Shown in pieces: positions 9,683 to 23,819 of a DNA stretch of 64,000 bases; position 1 is the stretch's first letter; each line of letters opens with the position of its first letter. Where the stretch lies: contig NZ_JPFV01000003.1 of the NCBI RefSeq assembly GCF_000722685.1, positions 46,965 through 110,964 on the forward strand. Reading direction: 5' to 3'. This DNA comes from Streptococcus mitis. Lineage in GTDB: Bacteria; Bacillota; Bacilli; Lactobacillales; Streptococcaceae. A program made the translations under genes and the position numbers. The notes under the pieces were generated by a model that was given only the letters and a program-made list of their open reading frames with translations, searched no databases and was not told the DNA's origin.

Positions 9683-10171
9683 ATGAAACCAGTAATTTCC
9701 ATCATCATGGGCTCAAAATCAGACTGGGCAACCATGCAAAAAACCGTCGAAGTTCTCAATCGCTTCGGTGTAGCCTACGAGAAGAAGGTTGTCTCTGCCC
9801 ATCGCACACCTGATCTCATGTTCAAGCATGCCGAAGAAGCGCGTAGTCGTGGTATCAAGGTCATCATCGCAGGTGCAGGTGGCGCAGCTCATTTGCCAGG
9901 TATGGTCGCAGCTAAAACAACCCTTCCAGTCATTGGTGTGCCCGTCAAGTCTCGTGCCCTTAGTGGCGTGGACTCGCTCTACTCTATCGTACAGATGCCG
10001 GGTGGAGTACCAGTCGCAACCATGGCTATCGGTGAAGCAGGGGCGACCAACGCAGCCCTCTTTGCCCTCCGTCTCCTGTCAGTAGAGGATCAGGCTATCG
10101 CGACAGCTTTGGCAGATTTTGCAGAAGAACAAGGAAAAATCGCAGAGGAGTCTACCAATGAGCTCATCTAA
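9683..10171 (+). CDS. purE: N5-carboxyaminoimidazole ribonucleotide mutase
   Basis: PurE (162 aa, class I) moves the carboxyl group of N5-CAIR to give CAIR. Motifs: [12 protein letters not shown] at the N terminus, SAHRTPD containing the conserved His, and [12 protein letters not shown] good ribosome-binding site (AAAGGAGAAG) precedes the ATG. It overlaps purK by 14 bases, as is usual for the purEK pair that together replaces the single eukaryotic carboxylase. Confidence 0.97.
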   Translation: MKPVISIIMGSKSDWATMQKTVEVLNRFGVAYEKKVVSAHRTPDLMFKHAEEARSRGIKVIIAGAGGAAHLPGMVAAKTTLPVIGVPVKSRALSGVDSLYSIVQMPGGVPVATMAIGEAGATNAALFALRLLSVEDQAIATALADFAEEQGKIAEESTNELI

Positions 10172-11249
10172 AACAATCGGAATTATCGGTGGCGGCCAGC
10201 TGGGTCAAATGATGGCCATTTCTGTTATCTACATGGGCCACAAGGTTATCGCGCTGGATCCTGCGGCGGATTGCCCAGCCTCTCGCGTGGCGGAAATCAT
10301 CGTGGCTCCTTATAACGATGTGGATGCTCTTCGTCAGCTGGCAGAGCGTTGCGATGTCCTCACCTATGAGTTTGAAAATGTCGATGCTGACGGTTTGGAT
10401 GCTGTCATCAAGGATGGACAACTTCCTCAAGGAACCGACCTGCTTCGCATCTCCCAAAATCGGATTTTTGAAAAGGACTTTCTCTCAAACAAGGCCCAAG
10501 TCACTGTAGCACCTTACAAGGTTGTGACCTCAAGCCAAGACTTGGCAGATATGGACCTGTCGAAAAACTATGTCCTCAAGACTGCTACAGGTGGCTATGA
10601 TGGGCATGGACAAAAGGTCATTCGCTCGGAAGCAGACTTGGAAGAAGCCTATGCGTTAGCTGACTCAGCAGCCTGCGTTTTAGAGGAATTTGTCAACTTT
10701 GACCTTGAGATTTCTGTCATCGTGTCTGGTAATGGTAAGGACGTGACGGTTTTCCCAGTTCAGGAAAATGTCCACCGTAACAACATTCTATCTAAGACCA
10801 TTGTTCCAGCTCGAATTTCTGAGAGTTTAGCAGACAAGGCCAAAGCCATGGCAGTGCGAATCGCAGAACAACTGAACTTGTCTGGAACACTTTGTGTGGA
10901 AATGTTTGCGACTGCTGATGACATCATTGTCAATGAAATTGCGCCACGTCCACACAATTCTGGTCACTACTCGATTGAAGCCTGTGATTTCTCTCAATTT
11001 GATACCCACATTTTAGGCGTTCTGGGAGCACCATTGCCAGCCATCAAACTACATGCCCCAGCCGTCATGCTCAATGTTCTCGGCCAGCATGTCGATGCCG
11101 CTGAGCAATATGTCACAGAAAATCCAAGCGTCCACCTCCACATGTATGGTAAAATAGAAGCGAAGTACAACCGCAAGATGGGACATGTGACTTTGTTTAG
11201 TGATGAACCAGATAGTGTGGATGAGTTTGGGAAAGGGATAGATTTTTAG
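10158..11249 (+). CDS. purK: N5-carboxyaminoimidazole ribonucleotide synthase
   Basis: PurK (363 aa) makes N5-CAIR from AIR, bicarbonate and ATP. The start at 10158 ([19 protein letters not shown]) is chosen over an in-frame ATG at 10119 inside purE, because the Rossmann-like [11 protein letters not shown] motif normally starts within a few residues of the N terminus. ATP-grasp motifs are present ([36 protein letters not shown]). The start lies inside purE, which suggests coupled translation. Confidence 0.96.
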   Translation: MSSSKTIGIIGGGQLGQMMAISVIYMGHKVIALDPAADCPASRVAEIIVAPYNDVDALRQLAERCDVLTYEFENVDADGLDAVIKDGQLPQGTDLLRISQNRIFEKDFLSNKAQVTVAPYKVVTSSQDLADMDLSKNYVLKTATGGYDGHGQKVIRSEADLEEAYALADSAACVLEEFVNFDLEISVIVSGNGKDVTVFPVQENVHRNNILSKTIVPARISESLADKAKAMAVRIAEQLNLSGTLCVEMFATADDIIVNEIAPRPHNSGHYSIEACDFSQFDTHILGVLGAPLPAIKLHAPAVMLNVLGQHVDAAEQYVTENPSVHLHMYGKIEAKYNRKMGHVTLFSDEPDSVDEFGKGIDF

Positions 11250-11258
11250 GACAAGACT

Positions 11259-11486
11259 ATGATACAAATTATCGTTAACGCTTTTGTTGAAAAGGATAAG
11301 ACTGGAGCAGTCGTGGAAGTCTTGTATGCTAGTGCTGACCAAGATAAGGTACAAGCTAAATACAAAGAACTAACTGCACAATACCCTGAAAACTATTTAG
11401 CTATCTATGATTTACCGCTGGATATGGATTTGAATACACTAAATCACTATCCGTCTGTGTTTATTGGGAAAGAGGAGTTTGAGTAG
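11259..11486 (+). CDS. Small conserved hypothetical protein
   Basis: A 75-residue soluble, acidic protein (calculated from sequence: many Glu and Asp, no membrane segment). AGGA of the ribosome-binding site lies just after the purK stop. A small ORF is known at this place in pneumococcal purine clusters, between purK and purB. I see no functional motif. Confidence 0.75.
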   Translation: MIQIIVNAFVEKDKTGAVVEVLYASADQDKVQAKYKELTAQYPENYLAIYDLPLDMDLNTLNHYPSVFIGKEEFE

Positions 11487-11554
11487 GAAAAACTAAAATA
11501 TATTTTAATTGATTTTTATTTTTAGTATTGATATTAGCTAGTTGGGAGGATAAA

Positions 11555-12063
11555 ATGAAAAAATATTTGAGATTCTTGGTAACAACAGGTGACTTGTTTA
11601 ATATTTTCATTCTTTTAATTGCTTTATTTTTATCTTATGTAGGGACCTTAACTATATATGAAAGTATTGATTTAAATTCGAAGTTTCCCTTTTTTTGTAT
11701 ACTACTATTGCCACATTAGTATCATCTATACTGGATCCTATTTTAGAAATTGTAAAAGTTGAGTCGAAAAAGAAAAAGCTGGTAGTAATATCATTGGGAA
11801 CTATAGTTAGCTTCGTGACTTTTTGTTATAGCTTTTATGATAATTCAATATTCGATAAACTTCAGTCAATCTCAAAACGGGGAGGTTTCTCGGCTATGTC
11901 TGTAGCGTTATTATTATTTAATCTGACTTATATAAACTATCAGCTACAAAAAATGAGAGAAAGAGAGCTAAATGAACAGAAACAAAAATTAAAAACCGCC
12001 CTAGAAAGAAACACTGAGCTTGAAAAGTGTGTATCAAAATTAGAAAGAAGAACGAATGAATAA
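11555..12063 (+). pseudogene. Membrane/coiled-coil protein interrupted by a frameshift in a T tract
   Basis: Translation from the ATG at 11555, behind a strong GGGAGG site, gives a membrane helix (residues ~14-34) and stops at 11717-11719. A second frame (-1) continues from about 11693 to 12063 with more hydrophobic helices and a C-terminal coiled coil (QLQKMRERELNEQKQK...). Joining them needs one extra T in the T7 run at 11690-11696. The joined product would be about 169 residues. It may be a real mutation, a phase-variable tract, a sequencing error, or less likely a programmed slip. It overlaps the next gene by 8 bases. The DNA is AT-rich and unlike the pur genes around it. Confidence 0.65.
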
Positions 12064-13114
12064 ATTAGCATTAAAATTATCCTCGCAAAAGAGTGACGAT
12101 ACTCTATATACAAATTGGCAAATTTCAAAATTATCTAATGATTTTAGTGAATTCTATTATAAATCAGTTTTATTACATGATATTTCTATCTATCTTAATC
12201 AAGGTGTTCTGAAAAAAGATGTTATTATTTTTAATTCATCTATAAAAATTAATAATCAATATACAAAATATAGAAGTTCAGAGCTTGATTTGAATAATCC
12301 TACTGATGTTGTGAAGTATTATCACCTAGGCTCTCCAATTTCTCTTTTTCCTAATAAACAAGTTTTAGTTTTACATGAATTTTTTGAAGCTTACAGAGTG
12401 TATTTTTCTATTACTAGTAAGTACAAGTTAAATTTAGGTAATAAGAGGGATGATTTATCGGAACTATTTAATATCTCTAGAGAATCTTCAGATGTATTGA
12501 ATTTCAGTTTTGTAGAGTTCTTTAGTGAGAAAATAACAGAGAATAACGAACTAGAAAGTGATAATAGAAGGAAGTGTCTTCAGGAAATACAATCTAAGTT
12601 TAAAATTAGAGATAATGAATTGATAGAATTATTTAATAGTTTTGATGAAAAGCAATTATCTAAGCAGTTTGATTATATATTTAACCGATTTGAACGTCCA
12701 ATCGTTGGTATCAAGATGGAAGATGATAAAATTAAGCTCTTAGGAAATGAGTTCTTTGTACAATCGAAATTTACTTATTCGAATGATCGTTTTTTGGAGA
12801 CCAGATCAATAAGTCAAAATAGTCCTTTAGAGATGATACTTAATATGTCAATTATAGTCGTCCCTTATTTGTGGCTTATTTTGAGAGAAAAACGTGATGT
12901 GATGGAAATGCAAAATCAAAATGGTCAATTGGATCAAGAAATAGCAAGGTTGGATACAGAAATCAAAAATTTAGAAAAGATTTCTGAAGACGAAGATATT
13001 TCATTAAATCAATCAACTCCGTTACCTAATTTAAAAAAATCTGTAATACAAAAAGGTGAATCTGTACTAGATGAACTTGAAGCAAAAGTAATGCAAGGAG
13101 AAATAACAACATGA
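12056..13114 (+). CDS. Hypothetical membrane-associated coiled-coil protein
   Basis: A 352-residue protein that I do not recognise. The first ~255 residues are soluble and rich in Ser, Asn and Lys. A single hydrophobic segment ([15 protein letters not shown], near residues 263-277) is followed by a heptad-like coiled coil ([20 protein letters not shown]). It overlaps the end of the preceding membrane gene by 8 bases and the start of purB by 4 bases (ATGA), so it is likely translated together with both. The AT-rich composition marks it as inserted DNA. The pair could be a two-component membrane system; defence is a guess only. Confidence 0.7.
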   Translation: MNKLALKLSSQKSDDTLYTNWQISKLSNDFSEFYYKSVLLHDISIYLNQGVLKKDVIIFNSSIKINNQYTKYRSSELDLNNPTDVVKYYHLGSPISLFPNKQVLVLHEFFEAYRVYFSITSKYKLNLGNKRDDLSELFNISRESSDVLNFSFVEFFSEKITENNELESDNRRKCLQEIQSKFKIRDNELIELFNSFDEKQLSKQFDYIFNRFERPIVGIKMEDDKIKLLGNEFFVQSKFTYSNDRFLETRSISQNSPLEMILNMSIIVVPYLWLILREKRDVMEMQNQNGQLDQEIARLDTEIKNLEKISEDEDISLNQSTPLPNLKKSVIQKGESVLDELEAKVMQGEITT

Positions 13115-14409
13115 TCGACCGTTACTCTCGCCCTGAGATGGCGAACATTTGGAGTGAAGAAAATAAATACCGTGCTTGGCTTGAGGTGGAAATCTTGGCT
13201 GACGAGGCATGGGCTGAGTTGGGGGAGATCCCTAAGGAAGATGTGGCTTTGATTCGTGAGAAAGCAGACTTTGACATCGACCGTATTTTGGAGATTGAGC
13301 AGGAGACTCGTCACGATGTGGTGGCTTTCACACGTGCGGTTTCTGAGACGCTTGGTGAAGAGCGCAAGTGGGTCCATTACGGCTTGACATCAACTGACGT
13401 AGTAGATACTGCCTACGGTTACCTTTACAAGCAGGCCAACGACATCATACGTCGTGACCTTGAAAACTTCACTAACATTATCGCTGACAAGGCTAAGGAG
13501 CACAAGTTCACCATCATGATGGGGCGTACCCATGGGGTGCACGCTGAGCCGACAACTTTTGGTCTGAAATTGGCGACTTGGTACAGCGAAATGAAGCGCA
13601 ATATCGAGCGTTTCGAGCATGCGGCTGCTGGTGTGGAAGCTGGTAAGATTTCTGGTGCGGTTGGGAACTTTGCTAACATTCCACCATTTGTAGAAGAATA
13701 TGTCTGCGACAAATTGGGTATTCGTGCTCAAGAAATCTCTACACAGGTCCTTCCTCGTGACCTTCACGCTGAGTACTTTGCGGTTCTTGCTAGCATTGCG
13801 ACTTCTATTGAACGCATGGCAACGGAAATCCGTGGTCTGCAAAAGTCTGAGCAACGCGAAGTAGAAGAATTCTTTGCCAAAGGACAAAAAGGTTCTTCAG
13901 CAATGCCTCACAAACGCAACCCAATCGGTTCTGAAAACATGACAGGTCTTGCGCGTGTTATTCGTGGTCATATGATTACAGCTTATGAAAACGTTGCTCT
14001 CTGGCATGAACGTGATATCTCTCACTCATCAGCTGAGCGCATCATCACACCAGATACGACCATCTTGATTGACTACATGCTCAACCGTTTTGGAAATATT
14101 GTCAAAAACTTGACAGTCTTCCCAGAAAATATGATCCGCAACATGAACTCTACGTTTGGTCTTATCTTCAGCCAACGTGCTATGTTGACCTTGATTGAAA
14201 AAGGGATGACCCGTGAGCAAGCCTATGACTTGGTACAACCAAAAACAGCCTACTCTTGGGATAATCAAGTCGACTTTAAACCACTTCTTGAGGCAGATCC
14301 AGAAGTAACATCACGCCTGACTCAAGAGGAAATCGACGAGATCTTCAACCCTCTTTATTACACTAAACGAGTGGATGATATCTTTGAACGTCTTGGACTA
14401 GGTGATTAA
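13111..14409 (+). CDS. purB: Adenylosuccinate lyase
   Basis: PurB (432 aa) removes fumarate from SAICAR and from adenylosuccinate, acting in both IMP synthesis and AMP synthesis. The superfamily signature [11 protein letters not shown] lies near residues 260-270, and the conserved [12 protein letters not shown] and [14 protein letters not shown] blocks are present. Its ATG overlaps the stop of the inserted upstream gene, and its ribosome-binding site (AAGGAG) lies inside that gene. A bidirectional terminator separates it from strH on the other strand. Confidence 0.97.
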   Translation: MIDRYSRPEMANIWSEENKYRAWLEVEILADEAWAELGEIPKEDVALIREKADFDIDRILEIEQETRHDVVAFTRAVSETLGEERKWVHYGLTSTDVVDTAYGYLYKQANDIIRRDLENFTNIIADKAKEHKFTIMMGRTHGVHAEPTTFGLKLATWYSEMKRNIERFEHAAAGVEAGKISGAVGNFANIPPFVEEYVCDKLGIRAQEISTQVLPRDLHAEYFAVLASIATSIERMATEIRGLQKSEQREVEEFFAKGQKGSSAMPHKRNPIGSENMTGLARVIRGHMITAYENVALWHERDISHSSAERIITPDTTILIDYMLNRFGNIVKNLTVFPENMIRNMNSTFGLIFSQRAMLTLIEKGMTREQAYDLVQPKTAYSWDNQVDFKPLLEADPEVTSRLTQEEIDEIFNPLYYTKRVDDIFERLGLGD

Positions 14410-14411
14410 TT

Positions 14412-14455
14412 AAAAAATAAACAGCGAGGTTCACAATCTCGCTGTTTATTTTTTA
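14412..14455. terminator. Bidirectional terminator between purB and strH
   Basis: AAATAAACAGCGAG pairs perfectly with CTCGCTGTTTATTT around a 9-base loop, with A residues before and T residues after, so it can serve both converging genes. Confidence 0.9.
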
Positions 14456-14465
14456 TCCAAAAGAC

Positions 14466-18569
<4,104 letters not shown>

Positions 18570-18706
18570 TTACTTTAAAACTATAATAAGTATAAAAACT
18601 AATAAAAATTAAGCATACAATTCTATTTATTAACATATCTATAGGTAGTGTAATTCGATCTTATTTCTATAAAATATTCTACAAAATATAGAAGGTCATA
18701 CAAAAA

Positions 18707-18720
18707 AGTAAGCGTTTTCT
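18707..18720 (-). promoter_or_regulatory. Second cre-like sequence in strH-gntR intergenic region
   Basis: AGTAAGCGTTTTCT on the plus strand differs from the cre consensus only at the first position. It lies about 145 bases upstream of the strH promoter and close to the end of the GntR gene. Confidence 0.45.
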
Positions 18721-18777
18721 TTTTATTGTGGTATAATATGTATAGAAAAAAGACCAAGCAAGGCTCAGGCTTTCTTC

Positions 18778-19494
18778 TTAGTGATCACGGTCACATGAAA
18801 TGAATTTGATTTTGTAATAATCCGCTCGTTTATAAGTTTCGCTGTAAGCGAGAACTTGACCAGTAGACTCTAGCTTAGTAGTCTTGGTTTGTAAAACGGT
18901 TGGGAATTGCTCATCGACTCCGAGGACCGAAGCCGCATGTTCTGGAGTTGGAAATGCTATTTCATTGATTTCTTCAAAATGTTCATCATTCATGTGAATG
19001 TGGTAATCTGATTTGAAACGGTTATAGATAGAACTATAATATTCAAGATTTGGATAATTTGCGTTGATGTATTGTTCTGGGATATATGATGTGTGGTAGA
19101 TGTATGCGACACCATTTGTTTCGCGGACACGTTCAATCTTGTAGTAGAACTGATCACCACGTAGTCCAAGTTTTTCTAAGTAGTTTAATTTGTTTCCGCG
19201 CTCAATAGAAAGGACGGTAACTTTATCATCTTTAGTTTCAAAAACTTCTACATCTGAAAACTCTACGAGTTTATGTTTGCGTGCGCGTGAAACGAATGTA
19301 CCCTTTCCTTGTTGACGAACGATGTAACCATCTTTAGCAAGGTCGTTTAAGGCGCGGACAACGGTTATAGAACTTACATCGTACATTGCGATCAATTCTG
19401 CTTCTGTGTAAAATTTATCACCACTTTCAAATTGACCAGAAATGATTTTGTTCTTTAACTCATCTTTAATATATTGATACTTTGGAATTGCCAT
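18778..19494 (-). CDS. GntR/HutC-family transcriptional regulator
   Basis: A 238-residue regulator with an N-terminal winged helix (residues ~5-70, with AELIAMYDVSSITVVRALNDL as recognition region and QQGKGTFVS as wing) and a C-terminal UTRA-type ligand domain (YLEKLGLRGDQFYYKIERVR and so on). Such proteins usually sense a sugar phosphate. It is divergent from the bgaC-PTS operon and is the obvious candidate to control it; this is inference from position. The start at 19494 (MAIPKYQY) has GAGGTG in front; an upstream in-frame ATG at 19536 would add a poor N-terminal tail. Confidence 0.9.
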   Translation of the reverse strand: MAIPKYQYIKDELKNKIISGQFESGDKFYTEAELIAMYDVSSITVVRALNDLAKDGYIVRQQGKGTFVSRARKHKLVEFSDVEVFETKDDKVTVLSIERGNKLNYLEKLGLRGDQFYYKIERVRETNGVAYIYHTSYIPEQYINANYPNLEYYSSIYNRFKSDYHIHMNDEHFEEINEIAFPTPEHAASVLGVDEQFPTVLQTKTTKLESTGQVLAYSETYKRADYYKIKFISCDRDH

Positions 19495-19730
19495 GTTTTC
19501 ACCTCGATTTTTCTTTTCCACTAAAAATTTTACCATAAAATTGAAAAGAATAGTAGAATTTTGAATAAAAAATTAGAATAATAGGGTATAAGGTTAATTT
19601 ACATCGAAATTAATAGAAAACATACATTTTTATACATAGTTTTTAAAGGATACTATTGTTATAAATTAGAGACTTTTATAAGTTTTTTGTGTAAAAGTTA
19701 GTTAAAAATGAAAAAAATTGTGAAAACCTA

Positions 19731-19759
19731 TTGACAAATGCAAAATATTTAGATATATT
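19731..19759 (+). promoter_or_regulatory. Promoter of the bgaC-PTS operon
   Basis: TTGACA at 19731-19736 and TATATT at 19754-19759 are separated by 17 bases. Confidence 0.75.
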
Positions 19760-19774
19760 TACTATATCAACAAA

Positions 19775-19788
19775 TGAAAGCGTGAACT
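19775..19788 (+). promoter_or_regulatory. cre-like site at the start of the bgaC transcript
   Basis: TGAAAGCGTGAACT matches the cre consensus at all but one position and lies at about +10 relative to the predicted start, the same place as the cre of strH. Confidence 0.6.
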
Positions 19789-19810
19789 TTAATTGTCAGA
19801 AAGTAGTAAA

Positions 19811-21598
19811 ATGACACGATTTGAGATTAGGGACGATTTCTATTTAGATGGGGAACCGTTCAAGATTTTGTCCGGCGCCATTCATTATTTTAGGATTCCT
19901 CCAGAAGATTGGTATCATTCGCTCTATAACTTGAAAGCCCTTGGTTTTAATACGGTAGAGACTTATGTAGCTTGGAATTTACACGAGCCTCGTGAAGGTG
20001 AGTTTAACTTTGAAGGAGCTCAGGATTTGGAGAGATTTCTCCAGATAGCACAGGATTTGGGTCTCTATGCAATTGTGCGTCCGTCTCCCTTTATCTGTGC
20101 AGAGTGGGAATTCGGTGGCTTACCAGCTTGGCTCTTAACCAAGAACATGCGAATTCGCTCATCCGACCCAGCCTATATTGAAGCTGTGGGTCGCTATTAT
20201 GACCAACTCTTGTCACGATTGGTTCCACATTTATTGGACAATGGTGGGAATATCCTCATGATGCAGGTTGAAAATGAGTATGGTTCTTACGGAGAGGATA
20301 AGGCTTATCTGAGAGCGATTCGACAGTTGATGGAAGAGCGTGGTGTAACCTGTCCCCTCTTTACGTCAGATGGTCCATGGCGAGCTACTCTGAAAGCGGG
20401 AACCTTAATCGAAGATGACCTCTTTGTAACAGGGAACTTTGGTTCTAAGGCCCCTTACAACTTTTCACAGATGCAGGATTTCTTTGATGAATATGGTAAG
20501 AAATGGCCACTCATGTGTATGGAGTTCTGGGATGGCTGGTTCAATCGTTGGAAAGAACCGATTATCACACGGGATCCAAAAGAATTGGCAGATGCAGTTC
20601 GAGAAGTTTTGGAGCAAGGTTCCATCAATCTCTACATGTTCCATGGCGGTACAAACTTTGGCTTCATGAATGGTTGCTCGGCTCGAGGAACTTTGGATCT
20701 GCCACAAGTTACATCTTATGATTACGATGCCCTTCTGGATGAAGAAGGAAATCCAACTGCTAAATATCTGGCAGTCAAGAAGATGATGGCGACACATTTC
20801 CCAGAGTATCCGCAGTTGGAACCACTCTATAAGGAAAGCATGAAAGTGGACGCTATTCCACTTGCTGAAAAAGTTTCCTTGTTTGAAACCTTAGATAGCT
20901 TGTCTAGTCCAGTAGAAAGTCTCTATCCTCAAAAGATGGAGGAGCTAGGACAAAGTTATGGCTATCTTCTCTATCGCACTGAGGCAAGTTGGGATGCAGA
21001 AGAGGAAAGACTTCGTATCATTGATGGACGTGACCGTGCTCAACTCTTTGTAGATGGTCAATGGATTTCCACTCAATACCAGACAGAGATTGGGGAAGAT
21101 ATTTTTTATCAAGGTGAAAAGAAAGCGCTGTCTAGATTGGATATCTTGATAGAAAATATGGGGCGTGTCAACTATGGGCACAAGTTCTTAGCTGATACGC
21201 AACGTAAGGGAATCCGAACAGGAGTTTGTAAGGATTTGCACTTCTTACTGAACTGGGAACATTATCCACTCCCACTAGATAATCCTGAGAAAATTGATTT
21301 TTCAAAAGGATGGGCTCAAGGACAACCAGCCTTTTACGCTTATGACTTTACAGTCGAGGAGCCGAAAGATACTTACCTAGACTTATCTGAGTTTGGTAAG
21401 GGGGTTGCCTTTGTCAATGGGCAGAATCTAGGACGTTTTTGGAACGTCGGCCCAACCCTCTCGCTTTATATTCCTCATAGCTATCTCAAGGAAGGTGCCA
21501 ACCGCATCATTATCTTTGAAACAGAAGGTGAATATAAAGAAGAGATTTATTTAACTCGTAAACCTACGCTAAAACATATAAAGGGGGAAAACTTATGA
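19811..21598 (+). CDS. bgaC: Beta-galactosidase BgaC (GH35)
   Basis: A 595-residue GH35 enzyme without signal peptide or wall anchor, specific in pneumococcus for Gal-beta-1,3-GlcNAc ends. The N-terminal catalytic barrel holds the acid/base Glu156 in VENEYGSYGE and the nucleophile Glu238 in MCMEFWDGW; C-terminal beta domains follow (GRDRAQLFVDGQ, then GVAFVNGQNLGRFWNVGP). The ATG at 19811 (MTRFEIRDDFYLDG) is chosen over TTG at 19793 because family members begin here. It overlaps the PTS IIB gene by 4 bases, linking galactose release to uptake. Confidence 0.94.
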   Translation: MTRFEIRDDFYLDGEPFKILSGAIHYFRIPPEDWYHSLYNLKALGFNTVETYVAWNLHEPREGEFNFEGAQDLERFLQIAQDLGLYAIVRPSPFICAEWEFGGLPAWLLTKNMRIRSSDPAYIEAVGRYYDQLLSRLVPHLLDNGGNILMMQVENEYGSYGEDKAYLRAIRQLMEERGVTCPLFTSDGPWRATLKAGTLIEDDLFVTGNFGSKAPYNFSQMQDFFDEYGKKWPLMCMEFWDGWFNRWKEPIITRDPKELADAVREVLEQGSINLYMFHGGTNFGFMNGCSARGTLDLPQVTSYDYDALLDEEGNPTAKYLAVKKMMATHFPEYPQLEPLYKESMKVDAIPLAEKVSLFETLDSLSSPVESLYPQKMEELGQSYGYLLYRTEASWDAEEERLRIIDGRDRAQLFVDGQWISTQYQTEIGEDIFYQGEKKALSRLDILIENMGRVNYGHKFLADTQRKGIRTGVCKDLHFLLNWEHYPLPLDNPEKIDFSKGWAQGQPAFYAYDFTVEEPKDTYLDLSEFGKGVAFVNGQNLGRFWNVGPTLSLYIPHSYLKEGANRIIIFETEGEYKEEIYLTRKPTLKHIKGENL

Positions 21599-22071
21599 CA
21601 ATTGTAGGATGCCGTATCGATGGACGTTTGATCCACGGACAAGTAGCCAATCTATGGGCTGGAAAACTAAATGTTTCACGTATTATGGTTGTGGACGACG
21701 AAGTTGTCAACAATGACGTTGAAAAGAGTGGTTTGAAACTTGCGACACCACCAGGTGTGAAATTGAGTATTTTGCCAATTGAGAAAGCGGCAGCCAATAT
21801 TCTTGCTGGTAAATACGATAGCCAACGTCTCTTTATCGTGGCTCGTAAACCAGACCGCTTCCTTGGTTTGGTCGAAGCAGGTGTACCACTTGAAACCCTT
21901 AATGTTGGGAATATGTCTCAAACACCAGAAACTCGCGCTATCACACGTTCTATCAACGTAGTGGATAAGGATGTGGAAGATTTCCACAAATTGGCAGAAA
22001 AAGGTGTTAAACTTACTGCTCAAATGGTTCCAAATGATCCAATTTCAGACTTTTTGAGCTTATTAAAATAG
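21595..22071 (+). CDS. PTS system mannose/N-acetylgalactosamine-family IIB component
   Basis: A 158-residue IIB protein of the mannose (IIB-Man/Sor) family. It accepts phosphate from IIA on the His in CRIDGRLIHGQVANLW (His13 or so) and passes it to the sugar during import. ATGA overlap with bgaC and a GGGGG ribosome-binding site inside the end of bgaC. First of four consecutive PTS genes (B, C, D, A) that together form one transporter; the sugar is likely galactose-containing or GalNAc-type, judged from the neighbours bgaC and agaS. Confidence 0.92.
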   Translation: MTIVGCRIDGRLIHGQVANLWAGKLNVSRIMVVDDEVVNNDVEKSGLKLATPPGVKLSILPIEKAAANILAGKYDSQRLFIVARKPDRFLGLVEAGVPLETLNVGNMSQTPETRAITRSINVVDKDVEDFHKLAEKGVKLTAQMVPNDPISDFLSLLK

Positions 22072-22097
22072 GAAAAAATTTTTAGGAGGTCATTGTT

Positions 22098-23003
22098 ATG
22101 ATACAATGGTGGCAAATTTTACTTCTCACTTTGTACTCAGCTTATCAAATCTGTGATGAGTTGACGATCGTTTCATCTGCAGGTTCCCCTGTATTTGCTG
22201 GTTTCATTACTGGTTTAATTATGGGAGATGTGACTACTGGTCTACTTATCGGTGGTAACTTGCAATTGTTCGTTCTTGGGGTTGGTACCTTCGGTGGTGC
22301 TTCTCGTATTGACGCAACTTCTGGTGCGGTTCTTGCGACAGCCTTCTCTGTTTCACAAGGAATTGATACAGCACTTGCGATTACAACAATCGCTGTGCCA
22401 GTAGCAGCTCTCTTGACTTACTTCGACGTTCTTGGACGTATGACAACTACTTTCTTCGCTCACCGTGTGGATGCTGCAATCGAACGCTTTGACTATAAAG
22501 GTATTGAACGCAACTACCTACTTGGTGCGATTCCTTGGGCTTTATCTCGTGCCCTTCCAGTCTTCTTCGCACTTGCCTTTGGTGGTGCCTTTGTACAATC
22601 AGTAGTAGACTTAGTTGAAGCCTACAAATGGGTTGCAGATGGTTTGACACTTGCAGGTCGTATGCTTCCAGGTCTTGGATTTGCAATCTTGCTTCGTTAC
22701 CTTCCAGTTAAACGTAACCTTCACTACCTTGCAATGGGATTTGGTTTGACAGCTATGTTGACTGTTCTTTACTCATATGTAACAGGTCTTGGTGGCGCTG
22801 TTGCTGGTATCGTAGGTACTCTACCGAAAGATGTTGCTGAAAAAATTGGTTTCGTGAACAACTTCAAAGGTTTGTCTATGATCGGTATCTCTATCGTAGG
22901 TATCTTCCTTGCAGTGCTTCACTTCAAAAATAGCCAAAAAGTAGCTGTAGCAGCACCTTCTACACCATCAGAAAGTGGGGAAATCGAAGATGACGAATTC
23001 TAA
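22098..23003 (+). CDS. PTS system mannose-family IIC component
   Basis: A 301-residue integral membrane IIC protein with about eight hydrophobic segments, forming the sugar channel with IID. The family-typical GGNLQLFVLGVGTFGGASRIDATSGA lies near residues 51-76 (read in pieces: NLQLFVLG, then GASRIDATSG). A strong ribosome-binding site (TTAGGAGG) precedes it. Its end overlaps the start of IID by 14 bases. Confidence 0.93.
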   Translation: MIQWWQILLLTLYSAYQICDELTIVSSAGSPVFAGFITGLIMGDVTTGLLIGGNLQLFVLGVGTFGGASRIDATSGAVLATAFSVSQGIDTALAITTIAVPVAALLTYFDVLGRMTTTFFAHRVDAAIERFDYKGIERNYLLGAIPWALSRALPVFFALAFGGAFVQSVVDLVEAYKWVADGLTLAGRMLPGLGFAILLRYLPVKRNLHYLAMGFGLTAMLTVLYSYVTGLGGAVAGIVGTLPKDVAEKIGFVNNFKGLSMIGISIVGIFLAVLHFKNSQKVAVAAPSTPSESGEIEDDEF

Positions 23004-23814
23004 TTACAAACTTACAAAAGAAGATTTTAATCAAATCAACAAACGTAGCTTGTTTACTTTCCAATTAGGTTGGAACTACGAACGTATGCAAGCTTCTGGT
23101 TACCTTTACATGATTTTGCCTCAATTGCGTAAAATGTATGGGGATGGAACTCCTGAATTGAAAGAAATGATGAAAGTTCATACTCAATTCTTCAATACTT
23201 CACCATTCTTCCATACCATTATCGCTGGTTTTGACCTTGCCATGGAAGAAAAAGATGGTGTGGGTTCAAAAGATGCCGTTAACGGTATCAAGACAGGTTT
23301 GATGGGACCATTCGCTCCTCTTGGAGATACAATCTTTGGTTCCCTTGTACCTGCTATCATGGGGTCAATCGCAGCAACTATGGCTATTGCTGGCCAACCA
23401 TGGGGTATCTTCCTTTGGATCGCAGTTGCAGTAGCGTATGACATCTTCCGCTGGAAACAGTTGGAATTTGCCTACAAAGAAGGGGTTAACCTTATCAACA
23501 ACATGCAAAGTACTTTGACAGCTTTGATTGACGCTGCATCTGTACTTGGTGTCTTCATGATGGGTGCTCTTGTAGCAACAATGATCAACTTTGAAATTTC
23601 TTACAAATGGGCAATCGGTGAGAAGATGATTGACTTCCAAGACATCTTGAACCAAATCTTCCCACGCTTGCTTCCAGCAATCTTTACTGCCTTTATCTTC
23701 TGGTTGCTTGGTAAGAAAGGTATGAACTCTACTAAAGCTATCGGTATTATTATCGTACTTGCTTTGGCTCTTTCTGCCTTTGGTCACTTTGTACTTGGAA
23801 TGGGAGCTAAATAA
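22990..23814 (+). CDS. PTS system mannose-family IID component
   Basis: A 274-residue IID protein that completes the membrane complex. The family motifs RSLFTFQLGWNYERMQASGY near the N terminus and GPFAPLGDTIFGSLVPA in the middle are clear, with hydrophobic helices after residue 120. The start at 22990 (MTNSNYKLTK) is preferred over a GTG at 22975. Overlap with IIC points to coupled translation. Confidence 0.93.
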   Translation: MTNSNYKLTKEDFNQINKRSLFTFQLGWNYERMQASGYLYMILPQLRKMYGDGTPELKEMMKVHTQFFNTSPFFHTIIAGFDLAMEEKDGVGSKDAVNGIKTGLMGPFAPLGDTIFGSLVPAIMGSIAATMAIAGQPWGIFLWIAVAVAYDIFRWKQLEFAYKEGVNLINNMQSTLTALIDAASVLGVFMMGALVATMINFEISYKWAIGEKMIDFQDILNQIFPRLLPAIFTAFIFWLLGKKGMNSTKAIGIIIVLALALSAFGHFVLGMGAK

Positions 23815-23819
23815 GCTTT

